Assembly (NCBI GenBank): GCA_045636385.1
Contig: JAZTXK010000061.1
Span: 1 to 32,583 of the forward strand
Reading direction: 5' to 3'
From: CAG-390 sp045636385
Lineage (GTDB): Bacteria; Bacillota; Clostridia; Oscillospirales; CAG-272
Length of the DNA stretch: 32,583 bases
Below the pieces are notes generated by a model. The model ran no database searches. It saw only the letters and a program-made list of their open reading frames with translations, and was not told the DNA's origin. Shown here piece by piece: positions 7,540 through 14,259 of this stretch; within the stretch, counting starts at the first letter, position 1, and the number at the start of each line of letters is the position of its first letter. Made by a program: the position numbers and the translations under genes.

Positions 7540-8832
7540 ATGGAAAAGCTTACTTATTCAAATAATATATCATACCTCGGCGAATACGAGGTCTGCGTTA
7601 TCGGCGGCGGCCCCGCGGGCGTTTGCGCCGCTATCGAAGCCGCGCGCGAGGGCAAGAAGACGGTTATCGTCGAGTCGACGGGTATGCTCGGCGGTATGGC
7701 GACAGCCGCGCTTGTCGGCCCCTTTATGACCTGCTACGACAGCAAGGGCGAGGAGAGAGTAGTCCGCGGACTTTTCGACGAGATCGTTGACCGCACCATC
7801 GCCATCGGGGGCGCGATATCGCCCGACGAGACCGACGCGCCGAGCGTTTATACCTCGTTCCTCAAGAAGTATCACCGCCGCGTCACCCCCTTCGATTCCT
7901 ACGCGCTCCAGCTCACACTCGACAGAATGTGCATCGAGGCGGGCGTTGAGATCTTCCTTTATACTAAATACGTCGATAGCGTGTGCAAGGGCGGCGCGAT
8001 CGATTCGATCGTCCTCGCCGCGCCCGAGGGGCTCGTTGCTCTCAAGGCGAAGCTCTACGTCGATTGCACGGGTAACGCCGACGTTGCCGAAAAATCGGGT
8101 GTCGAGACCTGGTGGGGCTCGGAGGACGGAATGCTTCCTCAGCCCGGCACCCTCTTTTTTGAGGTCGACGATGCCGACGACGAGGCTTTCCTCGGCAGAG
8201 GAACACGTCCGAAGCTGCCCACGAAATGCTACCAAAAGCCGATCCCCGGAACATACAAGGTCAACCATTATAGGGTTTACGGTGTCAATGCCAACAGCGC
8301 AAGGAGCATGACGGATGCTCATATTCAAGCTCGCGAGCAGGTTCTTGATTCCTATAGGGATCTGCTTGAAACCGAGGGCTTTGAGCATTGCAAGATCACG
8401 CAGGTCGCGCCCGTGCTCGGCATCCGCGAGTCGCGCCATATCGTCGGCAAGTACCGCCTCACGGTAAACGACATCTCCGAGGGCGTGTTCTTCGACGATA
8501 CCGTCGTTGTTTTTGGCTACGGAATGGACGTTCACAGCCGCGACGGTCAGATATCGGGCGGCTTCCACGGCAAGGTCGCGCGAAAGTACACCATCCCCTA
8601 CCGCTCGCTCGTTCCCGAGGGATGCACAAATCTCCTCGTTGCGGGCAGACCTATCTCGGCAGAGTCGCAGGCTGCGGGCGCGTTCCGCGTCATCCCCGGT
8701 TGTATGGCAATGGGTCAGGCAGCGGGTCAGGCTTGCGCGATAGCACTCAACAGCGGCAAGCCCGTCGGCGAGATCGACACGGACCTCCTGCGCGATAACC
8801 TCCGCGCACACGGAGCGATAGTTGATTATTGA
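7540..8832 (+). CDS. FAD-dependent oxidoreductase (FAD_oxidored family)
   Basis: The 430-residue product carries an N-terminal dinucleotide-binding motif, VCVIGGGPAGVCAAIEAARE, then the GMLGGMAT motif typical of the FAD-dependent oxidoreductase family seen near sugar and polysaccharide genes. A central YVDCTGNADVA segment and the C-terminal FAD-contact region LLVAGRPISAESQAAGAFRV with GxAAGxACAIA complete it. No signal peptide is seen, so it is cytoplasmic. The substrate is unknown. I choose ATG 7540 (MEKLTYS), with AGAAGGAG nine bases upstream, over the in-frame ATG at 7501. It follows the membrane protein gene and ends before a strong terminator. Confidence 0.88.
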   Translation: MEKLTYSNNISYLGEYEVCVIGGGPAGVCAAIEAAREGKKTVIVESTGMLGGMATAALVGPFMTCYDSKGEERVVRGLFDEIVDRTIAIGGAISPDETDAPSVYTSFLKKYHRRVTPFDSYALQLTLDRMCIEAGVEIFLYTKYVDSVCKGGAIDSIVLAAPEGLVALKAKLYVDCTGNADVAEKSGVETWWGSEDGMLPQPGTLFFEVDDADDEAFLGRGTRPKLPTKCYQKPIPGTYKVNHYRVYGVNANSARSMTDAHIQAREQVLDSYRDLLETEGFEHCKITQVAPVLGIRESRHIVGKYRLTVNDISEGVFFDDTVVVFGYGMDVHSRDGQISGGFHGKVARKYTIPYRSLVPEGCTNLLVAGRPISAESQAAGAFRVIPGCMAMGQAAGQACAIALNSGKPVGEIDTDLLRDNLRAHGAIVDY

Positions 8833-8835
8833 TCA

Positions 8836-8897
8836 AAGTGCAGAATGCAGAGTGCAGAGTGCAGAGTTAAGGAAAATTTTCGCTGAAGCGAAAATTT
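8836..8897. repeat. Short-period repeat plus hairpin, copy 3 (AGTGCAGA type), left arm
   Basis: Units of AGTGCAGA/ATGCAGAG fill 8836-8866, then GTTAAGG leads into a perfect stem AAATTTTCGCT (8874-8884)/AGCGAAAATTT (8887-8897). An inverted copy of the 8-mer block lies at about 9101-9134, so 8836-9134 can close as one long stem of about 33 bp with roughly two mismatches. Confidence 0.75.
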
Positions 8898-8962
8898 CAC
8901 ATCTGTAATTTTGTGCTGTGCTGATGAGATTTTGTGCCGATAAATCTATAACAGGTAAATAA

Positions 8963-9150
8963 AAGCTCGGATATCTTGAAGTGTTTGCTTCAAGATATCC
9001 GAGTTTTTGATATTAAATTATCCCATTCAGCAAAGGGTTATCAACACCGAATTAATTTATCACAATATCCGATTTCCGAGTCGGGCGAGGAAATCTTCCT
9101 CAACTCTGCACTCTGCATTCTGCACTCTGCACTTTAATTACACAACGCCA
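8963..9150 (-). ncRNA. Putative leftward orphan small transcript between an isolated promoter and terminator
   Basis: A consensus minus-strand promoter (9157-9185) faces left and has no gene in front of it before the perfect terminator hairpin at 8966-9003, about 150 bp downstream. The interval contains the 8-mer repeat arm, a stem GATTTCC (9071-9077)/GGAAATC (9088-9094) and AT-rich sequence. I found no ORF longer than about 20 codons with a ribosome binding site. It could be a small RNA, or a relic of a lost gene. Confidence 0.4.
8966..9008. terminator. Bidirectional terminator, 16-bp perfect stem
   Basis: CTCGGATATCTTGAAG (8966-8981) pairs with CTTCAAGATATCCGAG (8988-9003). A T run follows on the plus strand (9004-9008). 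On the minus strand the stem is followed by CTTTTATTT. It can end the FAD oxidoreductase unit and the leftward orphan unit. Confidence 0.85.
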
Positions 9151-9156
9151 TTTACC

Positions 9157-9185
9157 ATTATATCACACACTTGTCAATATGTCAA
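9157..9185 (-). promoter_or_regulatory. Orphan leftward promoter
   Basis: On the minus strand: TTGACA (9185-9180), 17-bp spacer, TATAAT (9162-9157), with an extended -10 TGA just before it. A fully consensus promoter with no protein gene downstream. Confidence 0.8.
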
Positions 9186-9259
9186 GTACAAATTCATCAT
9201 ATTGCCTAAATTCTGCGATATATACAAAAAATAATTGTATACTTTGTGGAATTTGCATA

Positions 9260-9288
9260 TTGTAATTCGAAAAAAGATGTGCTATAAT
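9260..9288 (+). promoter_or_regulatory. Promoter of the structured RNA
   Basis: TTGTAA (9260-9265), 17-bp spacer, TATAAT (9283-9288) with extended -10 TGC (9280-9282). The start of transcription would be near 9295. Confidence 0.75.
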
Positions 9289-9647
9289 ATAGTCACAGGA
9301 AAGGAAGGTACAAGCCGATGTACAACTAAACACCGACTCACCGAAGACTCAAAAGCTTGAATAACTCGATGCCGGGACGACGGATCGCGGGTCGAAGAGA
9401 CGCAGAGCCGGGAGGCTCATAAGGATCAGGTTCGCGTGTAAAAGGGCACGGAGCATAGGTCAAATTTATATATAGGTTCAAGCTAATGCAAAATCTTTAG
9501 GATTGAGTCAGAGGAACCTTCGCCTTCATCCGAATCAAAGATGCACGAAAAAAGCATATGGGTATTCTCCATAGAGAAAAAAAGAAAAAGATGCTTTGCG
9601 ATGTGTGATGATTGGAAAAGGCAGATGAAGAAAGAGAGGATAAACAA

Positions 9648-9680
9648 ATGATGTTAGATACCAAGATCGATCACAAATGA
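9648..9680 (+). CDS. Possible 10-residue leader peptide running into the terminator
   Basis: ATG at 9648 opens MMLDTKIDHK and stops with TGA at 9678-9680. An AGAGGA ribosome binding site (9635-9640) is correctly spaced. The stop codon lies inside the 5' arm of the terminator stem (9674-9686), the geometry seen in translation-coupled attenuators. It may be chance; codon content gives no obvious amino-acid signal. Confidence 0.3.
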   Translation: MMLDTKIDHK

Positions 9681-9731
9681 CCCTTGGCTGATGGTGTAAA
9701 GAAACCTCGGTCAAGGGTCATTTGCTTTTTT
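9674..9731 (+). terminator. Terminator of the structured RNA
   Basis: CAAATGACCCTTG (9674-9686) pairs perfectly with CAAGGGTCATTTG (9712-9724), followed by CTTTTTTATTTT. The loop contains a smaller imperfect stem. Confidence 0.9.
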
Positions 9732-9752
9732 ATTTTGGTAATACTTTTCCCC

Positions 9753-9781
9753 TTGACACGGGGATTTTTTTATTGTATAAT
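9753..9781 (+). promoter_or_regulatory. Promoter of the flavodiiron protein gene
   Basis: TTGACA (9753-9758), 17-bp spacer, TATAAT (9776-9781). The predicted 5' UTR of about 207 nt contains repeat copy B. A CGGAG ribosome binding site (9984-9988) precedes the ATG. Confidence 0.85.
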
Positions 9782-9790
9782 AAAAGTGGC

Positions 9791-9966
9791 CAATTGTAAA
9801 ACTGCGTTTTACAATTGATACGCGCGCTTATCGCCGCTCGCTAAAATCTGCGATTTTAGCGGCTCCCCTCGGCGCGCGGACTCGCTTGGCTCGTCTCGGC
9901 GGTGTTTTTCCGTCGGCAAAGCCGCCGAAAAAACGGATTTTATTGTACCTTTCGGAATTTTACAAT
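9791..9966 (+). repeat. Multi-hairpin intergenic repeat, copy B
   Basis: Stem CAATTGTAAAAC (9791-9802)/GTTTTACAATTG (9806-9817), then GATACGCGCGCTTATCGCCG, stem CTAAAATC (9841-9848)/GATTTTAG (9852-9859), the GGCTCCCCTCGGCGCGCGGA box, GACTCGCTTGGCTCGTC, and a T-rich/A-rich imperfect stem around GGCAAAGCC. It sits wholly in the 5' UTR of the flavodiiron gene. Confidence 0.9.
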
Positions 9967-9995
9967 CGGCTATATTAAAAAAACGGAGTATATAA

Positions 9996-11324
9996 ATGAT
10001 AAGATACATTGGCGTAAACGACAGAAAAATCGATCTTTTTGAGGGTCAGTACGTTGTTCCGAACGGAATGGCGTATAATTCTTACGTTATTATAGACGAA
10101 AAAATCGCGGTTTTCGACACGGTCGACGCGCGTTTCGGCGCGGAGTGGATGGCGAATCTCAAAGCCGCGCTTGAGGGCAGAACGCCCGATTACCTCATCG
10201 TTCAGCATATGGAGCCCGACCACTCCTCGAATATAAATCTTTTTACCGCCGAGTTCCCGATGGCGACCGTCGTTGCATCCGACCGCGCTTTTGTTATGAT
10301 GAAGCAGTTCTTCGGCAGCGACTATGCCGACCGCCGCATCGTTATCGCGGACGGCGACAAGCTCGAGCTCGGCAAGCATACGCTCAATTTCATCGCCGCG
10401 CCGATGATCCATTGGCCCGAGGTTATGATGACCTACGAATCGAGCGAAAAGGTGCTCTTTTCCGCTGACGGATTCGGCAAGTTCGGTGCGCTTGATGCAG
10501 ACGAGGACTGGGCTTGCGAGGCGAGAAGATACTATTTCGGCATAGTTGGAAAGTACGGCGCGCAGGTTCAAAAGCTTCTCGCGAAGGCTTCGGGACTTGA
10601 GATCACCAAGATCTGCCCCCTCCACGGTCCGATTCTGACCGAAAATCTCGGTTACTACCTTAATCTTTACAACACCTGGTCAAGCTACGGCATCGAGAGC
10701 GAGGGTGTTGCGATCGCGTATACGTCGGTTTACGGCAACACCAAAAAGGCGGCGCTTCTGCTTGCGGACGAGCTCCGCGCGCTCGGTTGTCCCAAGGTAG
10801 CAGTCAGTGATCTTGCGCGCGACGATAACGCCGAGGCGCTTGAGGATGCCTTCCGCTACGGCAAGCTCGTCCTCGCGACAACGACCTATCAGGGCGATAT
10901 CTTCCCCTATATGCATAATTTCATCCACGCGCTCACCGAACACGGATACCAGAAGCGCACCGTGGGCATAATAGAAAACGGAAGCTGGGCGCCCACGGCG
11001 GCAAAGAAGATGAAGTCGATGCTTGCGGAGTGCAAGGATATCACCTTCACCGACACCACCGTCACCATCCGCTCGGCAATGACCGACGCGAACCGCGAGG
11101 AGATCAAAAAACTTGCTCTCGAGCTCGCGGGCGTTCAGGAGAACGAAGAAAAGGAAGAGAAGAGCGTGAAATACGTATGTGAAATCTGCGGCTACGAATA
11201 CGACGAAGCCGCCGGCGATCCCGATAACGGCATCGCACCCGGAACAAAATTCGAAGACCTCCCCGAGGACTTCACCTGCCCTCTCTGCGGAGTTGGTAAG
11301 GAGAATTTTAAGAAGGAAGAATAA
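9996..11324 (+). CDS. Flavodiiron protein fused to rubredoxin (FprA/FlRd type)
   Basis: This cytoplasmic enzyme reduces O2 (to water) or NO with electrons passed through rubredoxin and FMN, protecting anaerobes from oxygen. The 442-residue product has a metallo-beta-lactamase-like diiron domain with the expected ligands: HxExD at 71-75 (H71, E73, D75), H139 in MIHWPE, D158 in SADGFG and H210 in CPLHGP. The FMN-binding flavodoxin domain begins about 236 (AIAYTSVYGNTKKAA). A C-terminal rubredoxin (from about 392) has both Cys pairs, YVCEICGY and CPLCGVGK. The fusion makes the electron donor part of the enzyme. The gene has its own promoter and a long repeat-bearing leader. Confidence 0.95.
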   Translation: MIRYIGVNDRKIDLFEGQYVVPNGMAYNSYVIIDEKIAVFDTVDARFGAEWMANLKAALEGRTPDYLIVQHMEPDHSSNINLFTAEFPMATVVASDRAFVMMKQFFGSDYADRRIVIADGDKLELGKHTLNFIAAPMIHWPEVMMTYESSEKVLFSADGFGKFGALDADEDWACEARRYYFGIVGKYGAQVQKLLAKASGLEITKICPLHGPILTENLGYYLNLYNTWSSYGIESEGVAIAYTSVYGNTKKAALLLADELRALGCPKVAVSDLARDDNAEALEDAFRYGKLVLATTTYQGDIFPYMHNFIHALTEHGYQKRTVGIIENGSWAPTAAKKMKSMLAECKDITFTDTTVTIRSAMTDANREEIKKLALELAGVQENEEKEEKSVKYVCEICGYEYDEAAGDPDNGIAPGTKFEDLPEDFTCPLCGVGKENFKKEE

Positions 11325-11327
11325 TTA

Positions 11328-11502
11328 AGTTTTATTCGCCTACGGCGAGTGATATTGCTACGCAGTTATATTCGGCATCCGCCGAGTGTTATTCGCTTCG
11401 CGAGCTTTGAAGGCGAATAAAATACCACTGCGAGCCTAGCGAGTAATAACACTTTTGCGAAGCAAAAATACCACGCTGTCGCAAGACAGCATAAAACTGA
11501 AA
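11328..11502. repeat. Minihairpin-rich intergenic repeat block
   Basis: TTTTATTCGCC (about 11330-11340) can pair with GGCGAATAAAA (about 11411-11421), enclosing small hairpins such as CTCGGC-type and GCTTCGCGAGC units. The segment after it holds ACTTTTGCGAAGCAAAAAT and GCTGTCGCAAGACAGC (stem GCTGTC/GACAGC). No gene is supported. It resembles the 3' part of the fmt-def gap in style. Confidence 0.65.
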
Positions 11503-11504
11503 AG

Positions 11505-11532
11505 CCCCGACAGATTTGGCCGTCTGTCGGGG
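11505..11532. terminator. Bidirectional terminator between convergent genes
   Basis: CCCCGACAGA (11505-11514) pairs with TCTGTCGGGG (11523-11532). It lies between the rightward flavodiiron gene and the leftward DUF559 gene; a T-rich stretch follows on the plus strand. Confidence 0.75.
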
Positions 11533-11539
11533 TATAATT

Positions 11540-11899
11540 TTATTTTATGGAATCTTTCACAACAGAATCGATATACATGCAAACCGAAGTAAAATCGTTG
11601 TCAATCTGGCGATTGGAAAATCTGATAACCTTCAGATCGTATCCTGCAAGAACGCTTGTGCGAAAATCATCTTTTTCTTTGCCATTGGCTGTATAATGTT
11701 GCGAACCGTCAATCTCAATCACAAGCTTTGCCTTGTGACAATAAAAGTCTGCAATAAAATTATCAATAGCCTTTTGACGTTGAAATCTGATTTCGTATTT
11801 TGATAAAAAATCATACCATAGGTGATTTTCCTGCGGTGTTGCTCTTTTGCGCAGATTTTTGGCAAGGATGATATTCTTTTTGTTGTAATCAAGCGATAT
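11540..11899 (-). pseudogene. DUF559 (very-short-patch-repair-like endonuclease fold) protein with ATA in place of a start codon
   Basis: The frame read leftward from 11899 gives ISLDYNKKNIILAKNLRKRA and continues through ENHLWYDFLSKYEIRFQRQK, DNFIADFYCHKAKLVIEIDG, SQHYTANGKEKDDFR and LKVIRFSNRQI to a stop at 11540. That is the whole DUF559 domain at normal length (about 119 residues), including the E-x-D-G catalytic-type motif IEIDGSQHY. Family members usually start M-S-L-x-Y-N, but here the first codon is ATA (11899-11897), preceded by an AAGGAG at correct spacing (about 11910-11915). No ATG, GTG or TTG lies nearby in frame. The ATG at 11722 would delete the first half. Either ATA is used or the start was lost recently; the body shows no other damage. 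Confidence 0.7.
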
Positions 11900-11915
11900 T
11901 TCAAAAGAACTCCTT

Positions 11916-12022
11916 AATTTGTTTCGAATGAACTCGAAGTTACGTATTTTTCTTTCATTTGTGCTACTTCCCGCAAATACAAGACCTTTGTATTGATAAC
12001 AGAGGTGAAGCGTGCGGTAATG
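11916..12022. other. Short non-coding stretch between DUF559 frame and inverted-repeat element
   Basis: The leftward DUF559 frame stays open here without a recognisable domain or a credible start (it reads LHLCYQYKGLVFAGSSTNER). I see no promoter that clearly serves DUF559. Confidence 0.35.
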
Positions 12023-12352
12023 ATGAAGTCGCGCGGGCTCCTTCCACCGCTTCCGCGGTCCCCCTCCCTCCCGGAGGGAGGCTTATGTTTGTGCTAAACC
12101 TTTGTTAGAGCACAGAATTACGTTAAGTGTTATAAGATCATTTTGTTAAATAGAAATATTTTATTGAAAAGATTTGCAGAAACTCCACCGTGAGCGCAAA
12201 TTGATTTTAATAAAATATTCCTATTTGCTATTTATAGTATAAGCTTAAACGATATTCGCTGAATATCCGATGGAGTTCGCAGTAACCCTTTAGCCTCCCT
12301 CCGGGAGGTAGGGGGACCGCGGAAGCGGTGGAAGGAGCCCGCGCAACTTCAT
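12023..12352. repeat. 330-bp element with 61-bp terminal inverted repeats
   Basis: The left arm 12023-12083 and right arm 12292-12352 are complementary over 61 bp with two mismatches. The arms carry smaller palindromes (ACCGCTTCCGCGGT and CTCCCGGAG). The AT-rich interior is also self-complementary: an AAATAGAAATATTTTATT-like block and its near-complement AATAAAATATTCCTATTT, plus a GTGCT/AGCAC stem. There is no ORF. It looks like a MITE or REP-type element; no clear target-site duplication is visible. Confidence 0.85.
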
Positions 12353-12383
12353 TTAAGTGCTTGTTTTGCCTCTATGTATGGAC

Positions 12384-12587
12384 TTAAAACCAATACCCTC
12401 GAAAAACGTAACTGCACGCGCAATATATCGCGACTAAAACCGCGAGAGAAAGAGAAATCAGCAATACTCTCAAAATTATTCGCACAGCCTTGTTTGGGAT
12501 CTTTTTAATTTTTATAAACAGAGAATCGTAGTCATCCTTGAACGGCAGAAAAAGAAGTGATAGAATCAGTTCTAAAATATCTTCCAT
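12384..12587 (-). CDS. Small hydrophobic membrane protein
   Basis: This 67-residue product is unknown to me. It has one clear membrane segment (IILRVLLISLSLAVLVAIYCACSYV, about residues 37-61) and a more amphipathic N-terminal helix (MEDILELILSLLFLPFK), with a basic stretch KIKKIPNK between them. It starts two bases after the stop of the PHP-domain gene on the same strand, which suggests translational coupling; the Shine-Dalgarno (AAGG) lies inside the end of that gene. The short length makes the call moderate. Confidence 0.6.
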   Translation of the reverse strand: MEDILELILSLLFLPFKDDYDSLFIKIKKIPNKAVRIILRVLLISLSLAVLVAIYCACSYVFRGYWF

Positions 12588-12589
12588 TT

Positions 12590-13948
12590 TTATACCTTAA
12601 AATACTTCTCCATCATCTCTGCCTGCTGACCCTTCATAGCTTTAAGGATGGTAACGGCTCGGGAGTCGCCGGCGAGGTAGCGGTTCATGTAGTAGCCTTC
12701 TGCCTCGCACGCGAGGTCGTGGAGGGGGAAGTAGTGCTCCATCAGGAAGCAGCCGTATTTGATGAGGCGGAAGTCGCCGACGAGGCGGTATTCCTTGCTG
12801 ATGGTGTCAACTGCAACCGAATATTTTTCCTTGATCGCGTCGATCAGAGCAACGCGCTCGTTCTGCTTTGCAAAAACGATGGTGGAGCAGATGTCGCCGT
12901 TGCGGTTATGTTCGGTGGAGTTGTGGCTGTCGGTGCTTCCGACGATGGGGTGATCGTAGCCCTGCTCACGCATCATATAGTAAAATGCGGTCTGGAAGCC
13001 GTTGTGCGAGAAGAAATTTTCGCCGCCGAGCACCTCAAAGGCATCGAAGGGCTTGTTTTTGTAGACGAATTCGGTGTAATCCTCGGGGAGCTGCATCATC
13101 TGGCAGAGCCAATAGGGATGCGGGAAGATGCCGAGTCCGCCCGCCGCCTGCACCTGCTCGTGCGTCCACTCGAGAACGGCGTAGCTGAGGCGTTCTGCTT
13201 CGTGCTCGCGCGGAACGCTCTTTGCGCGCTCGCGGATCATCTCCTTGAACTCGTCAACCGTCATCGTTTCGGGCGCGTTGCCGTTCGAGGAGCGGTATTT
13301 GAGCGAACTGCCCGCCTTTTCCTCGTTCTTCGAGGGAGTGACAAGGGCATTTATGCTGTAAGTGCCGCCGAAATTGACGTAATGGACGTTGTTGAGGGGC
13401 AGATGAACCTCTTCGCCCTGAACGATGGTGAGGTCGGTGAGGTCGCCAAACGCCTCGATGGCTTCAAGCGAGGGATAGTAGCGGTGGTGGTCGGAGATGA
13501 CGGTGAAGTCATAGCCCTTCGCGCGGTAGTTGGCGGCAACGTTTGCGGGGCCCTCCTTGCCATCCGAGCGGCAGGTGTGCATATGAAGGTCGCCGCGGAA
13601 GGGAAGTCTGCCCGCCATATCCTCGGCGAGGCTGTAAACGGAGAGTGTAAATTTCGGCTTCGCCGCGGGATCGTCATAGACGTTTATGTAATGCTCGCCC
13701 TCGCCCTCAAAGTGGGCGGAAAAGCGCAGGCATCCGTCGCAATCGGGCTCGGCGATGAGCTCGCTTCTGCCGCTGCGCTCGGGATAAACGCTCGGATTCG
13801 ACTCGCTGACCTTGAATATTCTTACGGTGTAGTTCTTGTCCTGAACAAACTCTGCGTGCAAGCCGAGCGGCTGAATTGTGATCTTCTGATTGCGGTCGCC
13901 GAGAAAGACCTTGGGGTATATATCATAGTGGTAAAAAATCGGTTTCAT
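12590..13948 (-). CDS. PHP-domain metallophosphoesterase, CehA/McbA-like
   Basis: The 452-residue product has an N-terminal beta-rich region (about 1-110) and then a PHP-type metal-dependent hydrolase domain. Metal-binding motifs are visible: D120-L-H122-M-H124 in GDLHMHTCRSDGKEG, VISDHHRY, the Glu/His run QGEEVHLP, a GIFPHPYW segment and STDSHNS near residue 345. CehA/McbA-type proteins combine such an N-terminal module with PHP. Substrates in the family include phosphodiesters, but the substrate here is unknown. No signal peptide. Its own promoter lies 35 bp upstream, and a tiny membrane protein gene follows directly. Confidence 0.85.
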   Translation of the reverse strand: MKPIFYHYDIYPKVFLGDRNQKITIQPLGLHAEFVQDKNYTVRIFKVSESNPSVYPERSGRSELIAEPDCDGCLRFSAHFEGEGEHYINVYDDPAAKPKFTLSVYSLAEDMAGRLPFRGDLHMHTCRSDGKEGPANVAANYRAKGYDFTVISDHHRYYPSLEAIEAFGDLTDLTIVQGEEVHLPLNNVHYVNFGGTYSINALVTPSKNEEKAGSSLKYRSSNGNAPETMTVDEFKEMIRERAKSVPREHEAERLSYAVLEWTHEQVQAAGGLGIFPHPYWLCQMMQLPEDYTEFVYKNKPFDAFEVLGGENFFSHNGFQTAFYYMMREQGYDHPIVGSTDSHNSTEHNRNGDICSTIVFAKQNERVALIDAIKEKYSVAVDTISKEYRLVGDFRLIKYGCFLMEHYFPLHDLACEAEGYYMNRYLAGDSRAVTILKAMKGQQAEMMEKYFKV

Positions 13949-13982
13949 TTCATTTCTCCTTTGAGGAAAGATTTATGATACA

Positions 13983-14011
13983 ATTATACTTATATTTTTG
14001 TTCAAAGTCAA
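13983..14011 (-). promoter_or_regulatory. Promoter of the CehA-like gene
   Basis: On the minus strand: TTGACT (14011-14006), 17-bp spacer, TATAAT (13988-13983), then AAAGGAG before the ATG at 13948. Confidence 0.85.
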
Positions 14012-14041
14012 TAGAAACGCGAAAAAACTGCATAAAAAAAG

Positions 14042-14095
14042 CCAATTGTAGAACTGCGTTTTACAATTGATACGCGCGCTTATCGCGCTTGCCGT
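14042..14095 (+). repeat. Multi-hairpin intergenic repeat, truncated copy C
   Basis: Only the first stem (CAATTGTAGAAC with GTTTTACAATTG, one mismatch) and the ATACGCGCGCTTATCGC segment remain. The later stems are missing. Confidence 0.8.
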
Positions 14096-14184
14096 CACTA
14101 TGCATGGGCGGCGAAGTTAAGATAAAGTGCTTTTGGAGTAGAAAAATTCCCGTAACAAGCGAATGGTGTTCTAAATTTGCGTTA

Positions 14185-14213
14185 TTGAATTTGTTGTGGT
14201 TTTATGATAAAAT
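14185..14213 (+). promoter_or_regulatory. Promoter of the HTH regulator gene
   Basis: TTGAAT (14185-14190), 17-bp spacer, TAAAAT (14208-14213). The ribosome binding site AGGAGA (14247-14252) follows, eight bases before ATG 14260. Confidence 0.6.
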
Positions 14214-14259
14214 ATATTCACAGCAGAGCTCGCTGAATATTTGTTTAGGAGATATTATT

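Larger units (their letters stand above)
9295..9731 (+). ncRNA. Large structured non-coding RNA of unknown class
   Basis: This roughly 440-nt unit runs from its own promoter to a strong terminator and has no sizeable ORF. Several independent stems are visible. GTACA (9308-9312) pairs with TGTAC (9319-9323). GACTCA (9346-9351) pairs with TGAGTC (9504-9509), directly stacked outside a perfect 8-bp long-range helix AGCTTGAA (9354-9361)/TTCAAGCT (9477-9484). GAGCC (9405-9409)/GGCTC (9414-9418) is closed by the GNRA loop GGGA. GCCTTCATC (9522-9530) pairs with GATGAAG (9624-9630). AAAGCA (9551-9556) pairs with TGCTTT (9592-9597) around a TATGG/CCATA hairpin. It lacks the hallmark sequences I know for tmRNA, RNase P, SRP RNA, T-box, cobalamin or c-di-GMP-I elements. 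Confidence 0.7.

Noticed and set aside
7570..8811. Minus-strand ORF of 413 codons opposite the FAD oxidoreductase
   Set aside because: Shadow frame; the plus strand has a full FAD-binding enzyme with a ribosome binding site.
9295..9731. tmRNA, RNase P RNA, SRP RNA, T-box or c-di-GMP-I riboswitch as identity of the structured RNA
   Set aside because: No tag reading frame ending ALAA, no GAGGAAAGTCC core, no T-box AGGGTGGNACCGCG, and only a partial GACGCAGAGCC likeness to c-di-GMP-I without its partner motif.
11719..11904. Separate 61-codon minus-strand ORF starting TTG next to the AAGGAG site
   Set aside because: Its frame is out of phase with the DUF559 domain, and the DUF559 frame through the same DNA gives a clear family match.
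12023..12352. Complete insertion sequence
   Set aside because: No transposase or any ORF lies between the inverted repeats, and no target duplication is visible.
12557..13978. Plus-strand ORF of 473 codons opposite the CehA-like gene
   Set aside because: The minus strand carries all PHP motifs and a consensus promoter; the plus frame lacks both.
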